Positions 27,760-38,502 of a stretch of DNA of 64,000 bases are shown here, one piece after another; within the stretch, counting starts at the first letter, position 1; each line of letters begins with the position of its first letter. The stretch lies in NCBI RefSeq assembly GCF_009765215.1, contig NZ_VLNV01000003.1, forward strand, positions 372,001 to 436,000, written 5' to 3'. Position numbers and translations under genes: made by a program. Source of the DNA: Lysobacter prati. Its GTDB lineage: Bacteria; Pseudomonadota; Gammaproteobacteria; Xanthomonadales; Xanthomonadaceae. The notes under the pieces are model-generated. The model was not told the DNA's origin. It saw only the letters and a program-made list of their open reading frames with translations, and searched no databases.

Positions 27760-28158
27760 TCAAAGTGCCGGCAACGGGTTCTTTTCCGCCTCGCCGACGC
27801 CGGTCCAGTCGTCCTGCGTCAGCAGCGAGAGGCCATGGGCCTCGCGCGCTTTGTCGCACTGGGCGCTGGCAGACCCGAACTCCCACGACGCCGGCACCGC
27901 CGCACAAACCGACGGGCGCCGGTCGTGGATGCTGCAGCGGCTGTAGCGACCGATGTCTGCGTCCAGCGCCACGCAGCTCGGCTTCGCCTGCGACGTACCG
28001 CGCATGACCCGCTCGTGCGAGCGCAGCGATTCGGTCAATTCCAGCGGTACCCGCCCGCCCAGTTCCGGGTCGGCCTCGGACCAGTGGAAACTCACGCGGA
28101 AGAAGGCGCAGCAGGCGCCGCAGGTCAGGCAGGGGTGTTGCATGGGCTGATGTTGCAT
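27760..28158 (-). CDS. YkgJ-family cysteine cluster protein
   Basis: A 132-residue zinc- or iron-chelating domain protein. Cys motifs are visible in PCLTCGACCAFFRV, KPSCVALDADIGRYSRCSIH, RPSVCAAVP and ASAQCDKAR. The family typically binds metal through about eight Cys. The ATG at 28158 has AGG nearby; an in-frame ATG at 28143 gives a protein five residues shorter. It lies convergent to oleB and divergent from oleC. Role unknown. Confidence 0.83.
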   Translation of the reverse strand: MQHQPMQHPCLTCGACCAFFRVSFHWSEADPELGGRVPLELTESLRSHERVMRGTSQAKPSCVALDADIGRYSRCSIHDRRPSVCAAVPASWEFGSASAQCDKAREAHGLSLLTQDDWTGVGEAEKNPLPAL

Positions 28159-28267
28159 AGCCTGACAGGGTCCGGAAACAGCAGTTCGGGGGCGCGATTC
28201 TGAGGCTTTGCCGCCGCGACGCAAGGCTTGTGCATAAAGGCGAGAATGAATGGATGAGCATGAACGG

Positions 28268-29923
28268 ATGAGCACCCCCTGCAACATCGCCGCTTCGCTG
28301 CCCCGCCTGGCGGCGCAATTCCCCGACCGGGTCGCCATGCGCTGCCCCGGCACCCGCGGTCCGGACGGCCTGGCGCGGTTCGACTTGACCCTGACCTACC
28401 GGGAAGTGGACGCCCGCAGCGATGCGATCGCCGCCGGCCTCGGCCGGCGCGGGATCGTCCGCGGCACCCGGTCGGTGGTGATGGTGCGACCGTCGCCGGA
28501 GTTCTTCCTGCTGATGTTCGCCCTGTTCAAGGCCGGCGCGGTGCCGGTGCTGGTCGATCCCGGCATCGACCGGCGCGCGCTGAGGCAGTGCCTGGACGAA
28601 GCCCAGCCGGAGGCGTTCATCGGCATCCCGCTGGCACAGGTGGCGCGGGTGATATTGGGATGGGCCCGGTCGGCGACAGTCAGGATCACCACCGGTCGGC
28701 GCGCCTGGCTGGCCGACGCCACCCTGGCCCGGGTCGAGGCCGACGGTGCTGGCGCTGGTTCGCAACTGGCCGCGACCGAACCCGACGACGTCGCCGCGAT
28801 CCTCTTCACCAGCGGCTCGACCGGCGTCCCCAAGGGCGTGGTCTATCGCCACCGCCACTTCGTCGCCCAGATCGCAATGCTGCGCGATGCCTTCGGCATC
28901 GGCGCGGGTGGCGTAGACATGCCGACGTTCCCACCGTTCGCGCTGTTCGATCCGGCATTGGGGCTGACCTCGATCATCCCCGACATGGACCCGACCAAGC
29001 CGGCGCTGGCCGACCCGCGCAAGCTGCACGACGCCATCGCCCGTTTCGGTGTCGACCAGTTGTTCGGTTCGCCAGCGCTGATGGCCGTGCTCGCCGGGCA
29101 TGGCGCGGCGTTGCCGACGGTGAAGCGCGTGACCTCCGCCGGTGCACCGGTGCCGGCCGACGTGGTCGCCAGGATGCGCGAGCTGCTGCCCGAGGACGCG
29201 CAGTTCTGGACGCCGTACGGTGCCACCGAGTGCCTGCCCGTGGCGGTCATCGAAGGGCGCGAGCTGCAGGCGACCCGCGCGGCGACCGAAGCCGGCGCCG
29301 GCACTTGCGTGGGACGCCCGGTCGCGCCGAACGAAGTCCGCATCATCCGCATCAGCGACGATGCGATCGCGCAGTGGTCGGCCGACCTGGAGGTCGCGAC
29401 CGTCGTCGTCGGCGAAATTTCCGTGGCCGGCCCCAGCGTTACCGACCAGTACTTCAACCGCGAAGCGCAGACGCGCCTGGCCAAGATTCGTGAGCCACTC
29501 TCCGGCGGCGACGAACGCGTCGTGCACCGGATGGGCGATGTCGGCTACCTCGATGCGGAGGGGCGGTTGTGGTTCTGCGGTCGCAAGTCGCATCGGGTGG
29601 AGACCGCACAGGGGCCGCTGTACACCGAACAGGTCGAGCCGGTGTTCAACACCCACCGCGAGGTGCGGCGCACCGCGCTGGTCGGGGTCGGTGCGCAGGG
29701 ATCACAGCGTCCGGTGCTGTGCGTGGAGCTACAGCCAGGCGTGGATTCCGGGCAGTGGCCCCGAATCGAACGCGAGTTGCGCGCGCTGGGGCAGACGCAA
29801 CGGCATACGGCCGGCATCGACCAGTTCGCATTGCACCCCAGGTTCCCGGTCGATATCCGCCACAACGCCAAGATCGGGCGGGAGAAGCTGGCCGTGTGGG
29901 CCGCTGCGAAGTTCGAGCGCTAG
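28268..29923 (+). CDS. oleC: OleC, AMP-dependent beta-lactone synthetase
   Basis: A 551-residue ANL-superfamily enzyme that uses ATP to close the 2-alkyl-3-hydroxyalkanoic acid to a beta-lactone. The P-loop ILFTSGSTGVPKGVVYRHRH, the PYGATECLPVAV motif, the late GDVGYLDAEGRLWFCGRKSH and the catalytic-Lys region NAKIGREKLAVWA are all clear. It is closely similar throughout to the X. campestris homologue. The ATG at 28268 (MSTPCNIAASLP) fits the family N-terminus; an in-frame ATG at 28250 is possible. oleD follows on the same strand after 121 bases. Confidence 0.93.
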   Translation: MSTPCNIAASLPRLAAQFPDRVAMRCPGTRGPDGLARFDLTLTYREVDARSDAIAAGLGRRGIVRGTRSVVMVRPSPEFFLLMFALFKAGAVPVLVDPGIDRRALRQCLDEAQPEAFIGIPLAQVARVILGWARSATVRITTGRRAWLADATLARVEADGAGAGSQLAATEPDDVAAILFTSGSTGVPKGVVYRHRHFVAQIAMLRDAFGIGAGGVDMPTFPPFALFDPALGLTSIIPDMDPTKPALADPRKLHDAIARFGVDQLFGSPALMAVLAGHGAALPTVKRVTSAGAPVPADVVARMRELLPEDAQFWTPYGATECLPVAVIEGRELQATRAATEAGAGTCVGRPVAPNEVRIIRISDDAIAQWSADLEVATVVVGEISVAGPSVTDQYFNREAQTRLAKIREPLSGGDERVVHRMGDVGYLDAEGRLWFCGRKSHRVETAQGPLYTEQVEPVFNTHREVRRTALVGVGAQGSQRPVLCVELQPGVDSGQWPRIERELRALGQTQRHTAGIDQFALHPRFPVDIRHNAKIGREKLAVWAAAKFER

Positions 29924-30044
29924 CGCCCACGACCGCGAGCGGCGCGCACGTCTTACTGAAATCGTGACGTGATGCTTCGCCCCGATGTGCAATAGCGATA
30001 CACCATCCAGACAGCGACAACGACGTCGGCAAAGGCCACAACGA

Positions 30045-31055
30045 ATGAAGATACTGGTAACCGGCGGTGGTGGTTTCCTCGGGCAGGCGCTCTGCCGCGG
30101 CTTGCGCGGGCGCGGCTTCGAGGTTGTGAGCTTCAATCGCGGCCGCTACGACGCACTCGATGCGATCGGCGTGACCCAGGTGCAAGGCGACCTCGCCCAG
30201 CGCGATGCGATCTTCAGTGCGGCACGCGGCTGCGATGCGGTGTTCCACAACGCCGCCAAGGCCGGCGCGTGGGGCAGTTACGAGAGCTACCACCTGGCCA
30301 ATGTCGTGGGCACCGACAACGTCATTGCCGCCTGCCGCGCGAACGGTATCGGCCGACTGGTCTACACGTCCACGCCGAGCGTCACCCATCGCGCCACCCA
30401 CCCGGTCGAAGGCGGCACCGCCCAGAACGTGCCCTACGGTGACCACCTCAAGGCGCCCTACGCCGCGACCAAACAGATCGCCGAACGTGCCGTGATCGCC
30501 GCCAACGACACCTCGCTGGCCACCATCGCCCTGCGTCCACGCCTGATCTGGGGCGTGGGCGACAACCAGTTGCTGCCGCGGCTGGTCGAGCGCGCCAAAG
30601 CCGGGCGCCTGCGCTTCGTCGGCGATGGCGAGAACCGCATCGACACCACCTACGTCGACAACGCTGCGCAGGCGCATTTCGATGCATTCGACCATCTTGC
30701 CCCGGGCGCGGCTTGCGCCGGGCGTGCCTACTTCATCAGCAACGGCGAACCCAGGACCGTGCGCGAAATCATCAACGGCCTGCTGCAGGCCGCCGGTGCG
30801 CCGCCGGTGACCGGGACCATTCCGTTCCGCGCCGCCTATGTCGTCGGCGTCGTGTGCGAAGGACTGTGGCATGCATTGCCGCTCAAGGGCGAGCCGCCGA
30901 TGACCCGCTTCCTCGCCGAGCAACTGAGCACGACGCACTGGTACGACATGGCGCCCGCCAAGCGCGACTTCGGCTACGTGCCACGCGTGAGCATTCACGA
31001 GGGACTCACCCGGCTGAAGGCCGCATGCACGGAACACGCCGCCATCACCCACTGA
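30045..31055 (+). CDS. oleD: OleD, 2-alkyl-3-ketoalkanoate reductase
   Basis: A 336-residue extended SDR that reduces the OleA product with NADPH before OleC acts. It has the glycine motif [12 protein letters not shown], the Ser-Tyr-Lys set ([11 protein letters not shown] and [12 protein letters not shown]), and [20 protein letters not shown] of the 3-beta-HSD-like group. The ATG at 30045 matches the Rossmann start and excludes a basic upstream extension. It completes the oleABCD set within the window. Confidence 0.92.
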   Translation: MKILVTGGGGFLGQALCRGLRGRGFEVVSFNRGRYDALDAIGVTQVQGDLAQRDAIFSAARGCDAVFHNAAKAGAWGSYESYHLANVVGTDNVIAACRANGIGRLVYTSTPSVTHRATHPVEGGTAQNVPYGDHLKAPYAATKQIAERAVIAANDTSLATIALRPRLIWGVGDNQLLPRLVERAKAGRLRFVGDGENRIDTTYVDNAAQAHFDAFDHLAPGAACAGRAYFISNGEPRTVREIINGLLQAAGAPPVTGTIPFRAAYVVGVVCEGLWHALPLKGEPPMTRFLAEQLSTTHWYDMAPAKRDFGYVPRVSIHEGLTRLKAACTEHAAITH

Positions 31056-31116
31056 AAACGAATGCCTATGCACGATCGGGATACATCCATCAGGCGCGAG
31101 GCGCCGGAGGTTTCCG

Positions 31117-31275
31117 ATGCTTCACTACGCAGTGGTGTTCTTCGTCATCGCGATCATTGCCGCTGTGCTGGGCTTCACCGGCATAGCCGGCGCGGCCAGC
31201 AACGTCGCCTGGATTCTCTTTGTCGTCTTCCTGATCCTCGCCGTCGTCTCGATGCTGCGCGGCAGACGCGTCTGA
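31117..31275 (+). CDS. DUF1328 small membrane protein
   Basis: A 52-residue protein, [20 protein letters not shown] at the start, with two hydrophobic helices separated by TGIAGAASN and ending in a basic tail (RGRRV). The sequence is typical of the YtjA/DUF1328 family of tiny inner-membrane proteins. A GGAGG site precedes the ATG at good spacing. Its function is unknown; family members are often stress-induced. No other reading of the 31056-31375 gap between oleD and ubiJ is convincing. Confidence 0.85.
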   Translation: MLHYAVVFFVIAIIAAVLGFTGIAGAASNVAWILFVVFLILAVVSMLRGRRV

Positions 31276-31375
31276 TTGCAGGCCACGGCCTCCCCGTGGC
31301 CGCAAGTCGCGCCGGACGGCCAAGGCCTGGGTCGTCCGGCGCTGGGGACAACAGGGGCAGGGCTACAATGACGGG

Positions 31376-32041
31376 ATGACAGACTCATCCCCCTCACCGT
31401 CGGGTCCCTCCGCGCTGGGCGCGCTCAAGCCCATTGCCGGCCGGGCCCTGGAGGCCGCACTCAATCGCGCGCTGGCACTGGACCCGGACACCCGCGATGG
31501 CCTGCGCACGCTCGACGGGCGCCGAGTCGCCCTGCGCGTGGCCTCGCCGCCGCTGGCGCTGCAGGTGCGGGTGGCCGGAGATCGGCTCGAGGTCGGACCG
31601 ATCGAGGGCGAGGGCGAACCCGATCTCTCGGTCCGCAGCACCCTGGGCGGACTGCTCTCGCAGCTGCCGTTCCTGCGCAACGACGACGCACCGCCGGTGG
31701 GCAAGCTGCGCATCGAAGGCGATGCAGAGCTGGCGCGCCGGTTGCAGCGCCTGGCCGAACGTTTCGATCCGGATTGGCAGCAGCCGTTCGTGCGCGTCTT
31801 CGGTGAGGTCCTCGGTGTGCAGATCGCCAACTCGTTCGCCGCCGGCCTGCGCCACGCCCGCGGCGCCGCCGGCGCGTTCGCCGGCAACGCTGCCGAGTAC
31901 GTGACCGAGGAGTCGCGCGACGTGATCCCGCGCGAGGAGCTCAACGCCTTCCACGACGACGTCGACACCCTGCGTGACGATGTCGAACGCCTGGCCGCAC
32001 GCGTGGGCCGCTTGCGCGCGCGTACCGGGGGCGGTGCATGA
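31376..32041 (+). CDS. ubiJ: UbiJ, ubiquinone biosynthesis accessory factor (SCP2 domain)
   Basis: A 221-residue protein with an SCP2-type lipid-binding domain (about 40-130: [36 protein letters not shown]) followed by the UbiJ-specific helical region with [21 protein letters not shown] and a C-terminal coiled coil ([20 protein letters not shown]). It binds lipid intermediates and organises the Ubi complex. The stop overlaps the ubiB ATG by 4 bases, showing translational coupling. ubiK, the other accessory factor, is at 48.1 kb. Confidence 0.88.
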   Translation: MTDSSPSPSGPSALGALKPIAGRALEAALNRALALDPDTRDGLRTLDGRRVALRVASPPLALQVRVAGDRLEVGPIEGEGEPDLSVRSTLGGLLSQLPFLRNDDAPPVGKLRIEGDAELARRLQRLAERFDPDWQQPFVRVFGEVLGVQIANSFAAGLRHARGAAGAFAGNAAEYVTEESRDVIPREELNAFHDDVDTLRDDVERLAARVGRLRARTGGGA

Positions 32042-33714
32042 AGCCTGTGTTCCGTGCCTGGCGCATTGGCCGGGTGCTATTGAGATATCGCCTCGACGAC
32101 CTGCTCGATGACACCCCGGTCGAACCCTGGCTCAAGCTGGCGCGGCCGTTCGTGCCGCGTGCCTCCGCCGAGATCGCGGCGCAACCGCGTGGTGCGCGCC
32201 TGCGCCTGGCACTGCAGGAACTGGGGCCGATCTTCGTCAAGTTCGGGCAGATCCTGTCCACGCGCCGCGACCTGGTGCCGCCGGATGTCGCCCAGGAACT
32301 GGCCTTGCTGCAGGACCGCGTCGCCCCGTTCGATGGCGAGGCCGCGCGGCTGATCGTCGAGCGCGCGCTGGAGCGACCGGTCAGCGAAGCCTTCGCCCAG
32401 TTCGATACCTGCCCGCTGGCTTCGGCCTCGATCGCCCAGGTGCATGCGGCCACCTTGCCGCCCGATGCCAATGGCGTATCGCGCGAGGTCGTGGTCAAGG
32501 TGCTGCGGCCAAACATCGAAAAGCAGATCAGCGGCGACATCGCGCTGCTCAAGGCCGTGGCCGGGATTGTCGATCGCACCCATCCCAGCGCCGACAAGAT
32601 CCGCCCGCGTGAGATTGTCGAAGAGATCGAGAACACGCTGGCCGCCGAACTCGACCTGCAACGCGAAGGCGCCAACGCCAGCGTGCTGCGCCGGTTCTGG
32701 GCCGACAGCGACGACCTGTACGTTCCCGAAGTGATCTGGTCGCACACCGCCGAGCGCGCGCTGACGCTGGAGCGCGTGCGCGGTATCCCGTCCGACGACA
32801 TCGAGTCGCTCGACGCCGCCGGCATCGACCGCCACGCGCTCGCCGCCAAGGGCGTGCGGGTGTTCTACACGCAGGTCTTCCGCGACAACTTCTTCCATGC
32901 CGATGCCCACGCCGGCAACATCTGGGTCGACAGCGACCCGGCGCGGCGCAACAACCCGCGTTTCATCGCGCTCGATTTCGGCATCATGGGCCAGCTCTCG
33001 GACGAGGATCAGTACTACCTCGCCGAGAACTTCATGGCGATCTTCAACCGCGACTACCGCCGCATCGCCGAGCTGCATGTGCGCGCCGGCTGGATGCCGC
33101 CGCACATCCGCATCGACGAGCTGGAAGCCGCCGTGCGCTCGGTGTGCGAGCCGTACTTCACCCGCCCGCTGAGCGAGATCTCGCTGGCCGAGGTGTTGCT
33201 GAAACTGTTCCGTACCGCGCAGCGCTACGAGCTGACGCTGCAGCCGCAGCTGATCCTGTTGCAGAAGACGCTGCTGAACATCGAGGGCGTCGGCCGCCTG
33301 CTCGATCCCAGGCTCGACATCTGGGCAGTGGCGCGACCGGTGCTGACGAAGATCCTGGTTGAGCGTTACAGCCCGCAGCGCCTGGCCAGCGAGTTCCGCA
33401 AACGCCTGCCGGAGCTGGTCACGCACGCACCGGAAATGCCGCGACTGCTGCACGCCTGGCTGACCCAGCAAGTCGAGGGCAAGCACGAGCTGCACCTGCA
33501 TTCGCGCGACCTCACCGAGCTCAACCGTTCGATCCGCTCGGCCCAGCGCCGCACCGTCGCGGCCGTGCTCGGCGTCGGCCTGCTGATCTGCGCCACGGTG
33601 CTGTACGGCCTGGAAGCCGGCGGCCCGCGTCTGTGGTCGATACCGGCCGCGGCCTGGATCGCAGGCCTCGGCGGCGTCTGGGCATTGCTGGCCGCCTGGC
33701 CGCGCCGCAGCTAG
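32038..33714 (+). CDS. ubiB: UbiB, atypical kinase-like ubiquinone biosynthesis protein
   Basis: A 558-residue membrane-anchored ABC1/ADCK-type protein needed for coenzyme Q synthesis. The signature KxGQ is present ([19 protein letters not shown]), as are the Ala-rich loop ([15 protein letters not shown]), the catalytic-loop-like [13 protein letters not shown] and DFG ([11 protein letters not shown]). Two C-terminal membrane helices follow ([20 protein letters not shown] and [20 protein letters not shown]). It overlaps ubiJ by 4 bases. All key residues appear intact. Confidence 0.95.
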   Translation: MKPVFRAWRIGRVLLRYRLDDLLDDTPVEPWLKLARPFVPRASAEIAAQPRGARLRLALQELGPIFVKFGQILSTRRDLVPPDVAQELALLQDRVAPFDGEAARLIVERALERPVSEAFAQFDTCPLASASIAQVHAATLPPDANGVSREVVVKVLRPNIEKQISGDIALLKAVAGIVDRTHPSADKIRPREIVEEIENTLAAELDLQREGANASVLRRFWADSDDLYVPEVIWSHTAERALTLERVRGIPSDDIESLDAAGIDRHALAAKGVRVFYTQVFRDNFFHADAHAGNIWVDSDPARRNNPRFIALDFGIMGQLSDEDQYYLAENFMAIFNRDYRRIAELHVRAGWMPPHIRIDELEAAVRSVCEPYFTRPLSEISLAEVLLKLFRTAQRYELTLQPQLILLQKTLLNIEGVGRLLDPRLDIWAVARPVLTKILVERYSPQRLASEFRKRLPELVTHAPEMPRLLHAWLTQQVEGKHELHLHSRDLTELNRSIRSAQRRTVAAVLGVGLLICATVLYGLEAGGPRLWSIPAAAWIAGLGGVWALLAAWPRRS

Positions 33715-33766
33715 CTCTGCTCCTCCCCTGCGGATGCAGGGGGCGAGCCGCATTCGAACTAAAGAT

Positions 33767-34510
33767 ATGAATACCCCGACGCTTTCCGACCCGCCGCAGT
33801 TGCCGGAGGTGCCAGAGGCCCTCGACATCCTCTACGTCGACGAGCAACTGGCCGTGGTCAACAAGCCTGCCGGCCTGATGGTCCACGACAGCGCCCTGGC
33901 GCGTGGCGAAACCGACTTCGCGGCCGACCGCCTGCGCGAACAATTCGGCAAGCCGATCTTCCTGGTGCATCGCCTCGACCGCGCCACCAGCGGCTGCCTG
34001 CTGCTCGCCTTCGATCGCGACAGCGCATCGGCGCTGGGCAAGGTGCTGATGTCGCGCGAGGTCGAGAAGGACTACTGGGCGATATGCCGCGGTTGGCCGG
34101 AGGCGGACTTCGTCGTCGACTACCCGCTCGATGGCGGCCCGGGCAAGCCGCTGAAGAAGCCGGCCATCACCCGCTTCACGCGGCTGGCGACGACCGAGCT
34201 GGAACTGCCGTCGGCCAACTTCCCGACGTCGCGCTACGCATTGCTGTGCGCGCAACCGGAAACCGGGCGCTTCCGCCAGATCCGCCGTCACCTCAAGCAT
34301 CTCTCGCACCACATGATCGGCGACACCAGCCACGGCGACGGCCGCCACAACCGCCAGTTCCGCATGCTGGGTATCCATCGGATGCTGCTGCATGCGCGCC
34401 GGCTGGCGTTCGTGCATCCGCTCGATGGGCGGCGCATCGAGGTGGTCGCGCCGCCGGATGCCGAGTTCGCAAAGGCGCTCGCGTTGTTCGCGGATGCCCC
34501 TTCGCATTGA
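33767..34510 (+). CDS. truC: tRNA pseudouridine(65) synthase TruC-like
   Basis: A 247-residue RluA-family enzyme. It has the catalytic Asp in LVHRLDRATSGCLLLAF and the TruC-like stretches LYVDEQLAVVNKPAGLMVH, LKKPAITRFTRLATTELE and GRFRQIRRHLKHLSHHMIGD. Length and absence of an S4 domain fit TruC rather than RluC/D. The ATG at 33767 has a purine-rich upstream stretch (AACTAAAG). arfB starts 17 bases after the stop and may be cotranscribed. Confidence 0.88.
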   Translation: MNTPTLSDPPQLPEVPEALDILYVDEQLAVVNKPAGLMVHDSALARGETDFAADRLREQFGKPIFLVHRLDRATSGCLLLAFDRDSASALGKVLMSREVEKDYWAICRGWPEADFVVDYPLDGGPGKPLKKPAITRFTRLATTELELPSANFPTSRYALLCAQPETGRFRQIRRHLKHLSHHMIGDTSHGDGRHNRQFRMLGIHRMLLHARRLAFVHPLDGRRIEVVAPPDAEFAKALALFADAPSH

Positions 34511-34527
34511 GTTGCTAAAGTTCCGCC

Positions 34528-34947
34528 ATGCTCGAGATCAGCGACAACCTGGCCATCCCCGACGACGAACTGGTCGAGCGTTTCGTGCGTTCGTCCGGTC
34601 CGGGCGGGCAGAACGTCAACAAGGTCGCCACCGCGGTCGAGTTGCGCTTCGACCTGGCTGGCTCGCCGTCGCTGCCCGAGCCGGTGCGGGCGCGGCTGCT
34701 GGCCAAGCGCGACCGTCGCATCACCGACGAGGGCGTGCTGGTGATCAGCGCCCAGCGTTTCCGCACCCAGGACCGCAACCGCGAAGATGCCCGCGAACGC
34801 CTGGCAGCCTTCATCGCCACCGGACTGTTCGCGCCGACCCCGCGCGTGGCGACACGGCCGACCCGTGCCAGCAAGGAGCGGCGACTGAGCGGCAAGCGCG
34901 AACGCGGTACGATCAAGCGCGGTCGTGTGGTCCGTGATTGGGACTGA
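34528..34947 (+). CDS. arfB: ArfB, alternative ribosome-rescue peptidyl-tRNA hydrolase
   Basis: A 139-residue release-factor-like protein that releases peptides from stalled ribosomes without a stop codon. The GGQ motif is at 26-28 (SSGPGGQNVNKVATAVEL). The C-terminal tail is highly basic (RASKERRLSGKRERGTIKRG) as needed to enter the empty mRNA channel. Length matches E. coli ArfB/YaeJ. It lies between truC and an acyltransferase gene on the same strand. Confidence 0.94.
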   Translation: MLEISDNLAIPDDELVERFVRSSGPGGQNVNKVATAVELRFDLAGSPSLPEPVRARLLAKRDRRITDEGVLVISAQRFRTQDRNREDARERLAAFIATGLFAPTPRVATRPTRASKERRLSGKRERGTIKRGRVVRDWD

Positions 34948-35005
34948 CGTATCCGGAGCTGCCAGCCGCACCGCACGATGAAAGCGCACGAGCCACGAGG
35001 GGCCA

Positions 35006-35644
35006 ATGGCCGACACTGACGACCACCGGGTCTTTGACCAGCGCGCTTCTGACCAGCGCGTCCTGTCCCTGCCGCCGAACGCGCCGCGGGTCAAACCCAA
35101 TTCCTTCACCCGTTGGCTCGGCCGCGCCATCCTCCGCGCCGGCGGCTGGCGCATGGTCGGTGCTTTCCCTGACATCCCGCGCCTGGTCCTGATCGGCGTG
35201 CCGCATTCGTCCAACTGGGATGGCATCTGGGGACTCGCCGCGAAGATGGCGATGGGCCTGGACCTGAAAGTGCTGGGCAAGGATTCGCTGTTCAAACTGC
35301 CATTGATGGGCGCCCTTCTGCGCCACCTCGGCGTGATCCCGGTCGACCGCACGGCGCCCCATGGCGTGGTCGAGCAGGCCGCACGGATGATCCGCGACGC
35401 CGACAAGCTCTGGTATGGGCTGGCACCGGAAGGTACGCGCAGGGCCGTGGAGAAGTGGAAGCCCGGCTTCTGGCGGATCGCCAAGGCCGCCGCGGTGCCG
35501 GTGGTGCCGGCGTACTTCCACTACGGCCAGAAGGTCATCGGCATCGGCCCGCCGTTCCACCTGGGCGAGGACTTCGACAGCGACTTCCATCGCATCCGCA
35601 ACTGGTACCGCGGCGTGTCGAAGGGCAAGAACCACGACGCGTGA
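35006..35644 (+). CDS. Lysophospholipid-type acyltransferase
   Basis: A 212-residue member of the PlsC-like 1-acyl-glycerol-3-phosphate acyltransferase superfamily. The HX4D variant appears as PHSSNWDGIWG, and the second motif as LAPEGTRRAVEKWKPGFW, with VPVVPAYFHYG as the later block. There is no strong membrane segment; the family usually associates with the membrane surface. The acyl acceptor is unknown. The ATG at 35006 fits; it is convergent with the LysR gene. Confidence 0.8.
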   Translation: MADTDDHRVFDQRASDQRVLSLPPNAPRVKPNSFTRWLGRAILRAGGWRMVGAFPDIPRLVLIGVPHSSNWDGIWGLAAKMAMGLDLKVLGKDSLFKLPLMGALLRHLGVIPVDRTAPHGVVEQAARMIRDADKLWYGLAPEGTRRAVEKWKPGFWRIAKAAAVPVVPAYFHYGQKVIGIGPPFHLGEDFDSDFHRIRNWYRGVSKGKNHDA

Positions 35645-35661
35645 TCAGCCGGAAGCGAGCG

Positions 35662-36630
35662 TCAGCGTTCAGACTGTCCGGTCGAGTAGTAGTCCCCGCG
35701 CTCGAACAGCGCCGGCTTTATTAATTCTGTAAATGCCCGGGCCTGCGGTGATAAATATTTACCCTTGCGGACCACGACCCCATAGGTCCGCGACGGGAAG
35801 TACTCCGCCAGCGATCGCGCCGACAGCCGCTCGCGGTCGGCCTCGGTCAGGCAGATCGCGGTGACGATGCTGATTCCAAGGCCCATCGCCACGTACTGCT
35901 TGATGACCTCCCAGCCGCCGACCTCCAGCGCCACGGTGTAAGGCACCCGGTTTTGCTGGAACACCAGGTCGATCAGGCGGTAGGTGGTCAACCGCTGCGG
36001 CGGCAGGATCAGGCCATAAGGCGACAGGTCCTGCAGGTGCAGGTCCTCCTTGAGCGCCAATGGGTGGTCTCGCGGGGTGATCAGCATGGGTTCGAACCGG
36101 TACACCGGCTCGTAGCTCAGGTCGGCCGGGACATCCAGCATCGAGCCCACGGCCAGGTCGACCCCGTCCGAGCGCAGCAGGTCGAGTCCGCCGGCGCCGG
36201 TGACGTTGTGCAGGGTCAGCCGCACCTCCGGATGGGCGGCGCGGAAGGCTTCGACGATCCGGGGCAGCAGATAGAGGATGGTCGAACTGCCCGCCGCGAC
36301 ATTCAGCTCGCCGGCGTCGAGGCCGCGAATCTTCTCCAGGAACACCGAATCCAGCGCGTCCAGGCCCTCCACCAGCGGTCTGGCCATCTCGTAGAGCTCC
36401 TGACCCTCACGGGTCAGGGTGATCCTCCGGCCGCTGCGCTCGAGCAGCCGCACCCCCAATTCCCGTTCCAGCGCCTGCAATTGCAGCGTGACCGCGGGCT
36501 GGCTGAGGTAAAGCGCCTCGGCCGCCCTCGACACCGAACCCAGGCGGGCGGTCTGGCAGAACGCACGAAGCGGCTTGAGCCGGTCCCCCTTGTAGGCGAA
36601 CCGCGGGCTGGAAGGCGGCTGGGTGGCCAT
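35662..36630 (-). CDS. LysR-family regulator divergent from aceBA
   Basis: A 322-residue regulator with an N-terminal winged helix (KPLRAFCQTARLGSVSRAAE, SQPAVTLQLQALERELG) and a CysB-like effector domain (GELNVAAGSSTILYLLPRIV, VDLAVGSM). It is divergently placed from the glyoxylate-shunt genes, with 111 AT-rich bases between, so it is a likely regulator of aceB-aceA. The family usually also represses itself. The effector is not known; the CysB-like domain suggests a small metabolite. Start ATG at 36630. Confidence 0.88.
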   Translation of the reverse strand: MATQPPSSPRFAYKGDRLKPLRAFCQTARLGSVSRAAEALYLSQPAVTLQLQALERELGVRLLERSGRRITLTREGQELYEMARPLVEGLDALDSVFLEKIRGLDAGELNVAAGSSTILYLLPRIVEAFRAAHPEVRLTLHNVTGAGGLDLLRSDGVDLAVGSMLDVPADLSYEPVYRFEPMLITPRDHPLALKEDLHLQDLSPYGLILPPQRLTTYRLIDLVFQQNRVPYTVALEVGGWEVIKQYVAMGLGISIVTAICLTEADRERLSARSLAEYFPSRTYGVVVRKGKYLSPQARAFTELIKPALFERGDYYSTGQSER

Positions 36631-36643
36631 GATTTCAACACGT

Positions 36644-36687
36644 ATTAAAGAACGTAATGATTAGCATTGAAAAAACTTGATTGTCAA
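36644..36687. promoter_or_regulatory. Candidate LysR operator sites
   Basis: Two dyads lie in the AT-rich gap between the LysR gene and aceB. The first is ATTA-N7-TAAT (36644-36658), containing a T-N11-A pattern as expected for LysR sites. The second is TTGA-N3-TCAA (36677-36687). Both are placed where a regulator could act on either gene. Assignment to this regulator is by position only. Confidence 0.45.
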
Positions 36688-36741
36688 ATAACACACGCCG
36701 CCGCATGGTGACTCTCCAAGGTGACCAGGGAGTTACAGGCG

Positions 36742-38391
<1,650 letters not shown>

Positions 38392-38502
38392 CGCCAAGGC
38401 GGTGGAGGGGATGGGTTTCCCCTTGGCGCCGACAACAAGAAACGAAGCAATGCAGTAGTCCCATCCCCATCCAAAGAAAAGAAACGAGCAGAGGGCACCG
38501 CC

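Noticed and set aside
27746-29656. A 636-codon minus-strand frame opposite oleC
   Set aside because: oleC is unmistakable on the plus strand; the antisense product has no recognisable domain.
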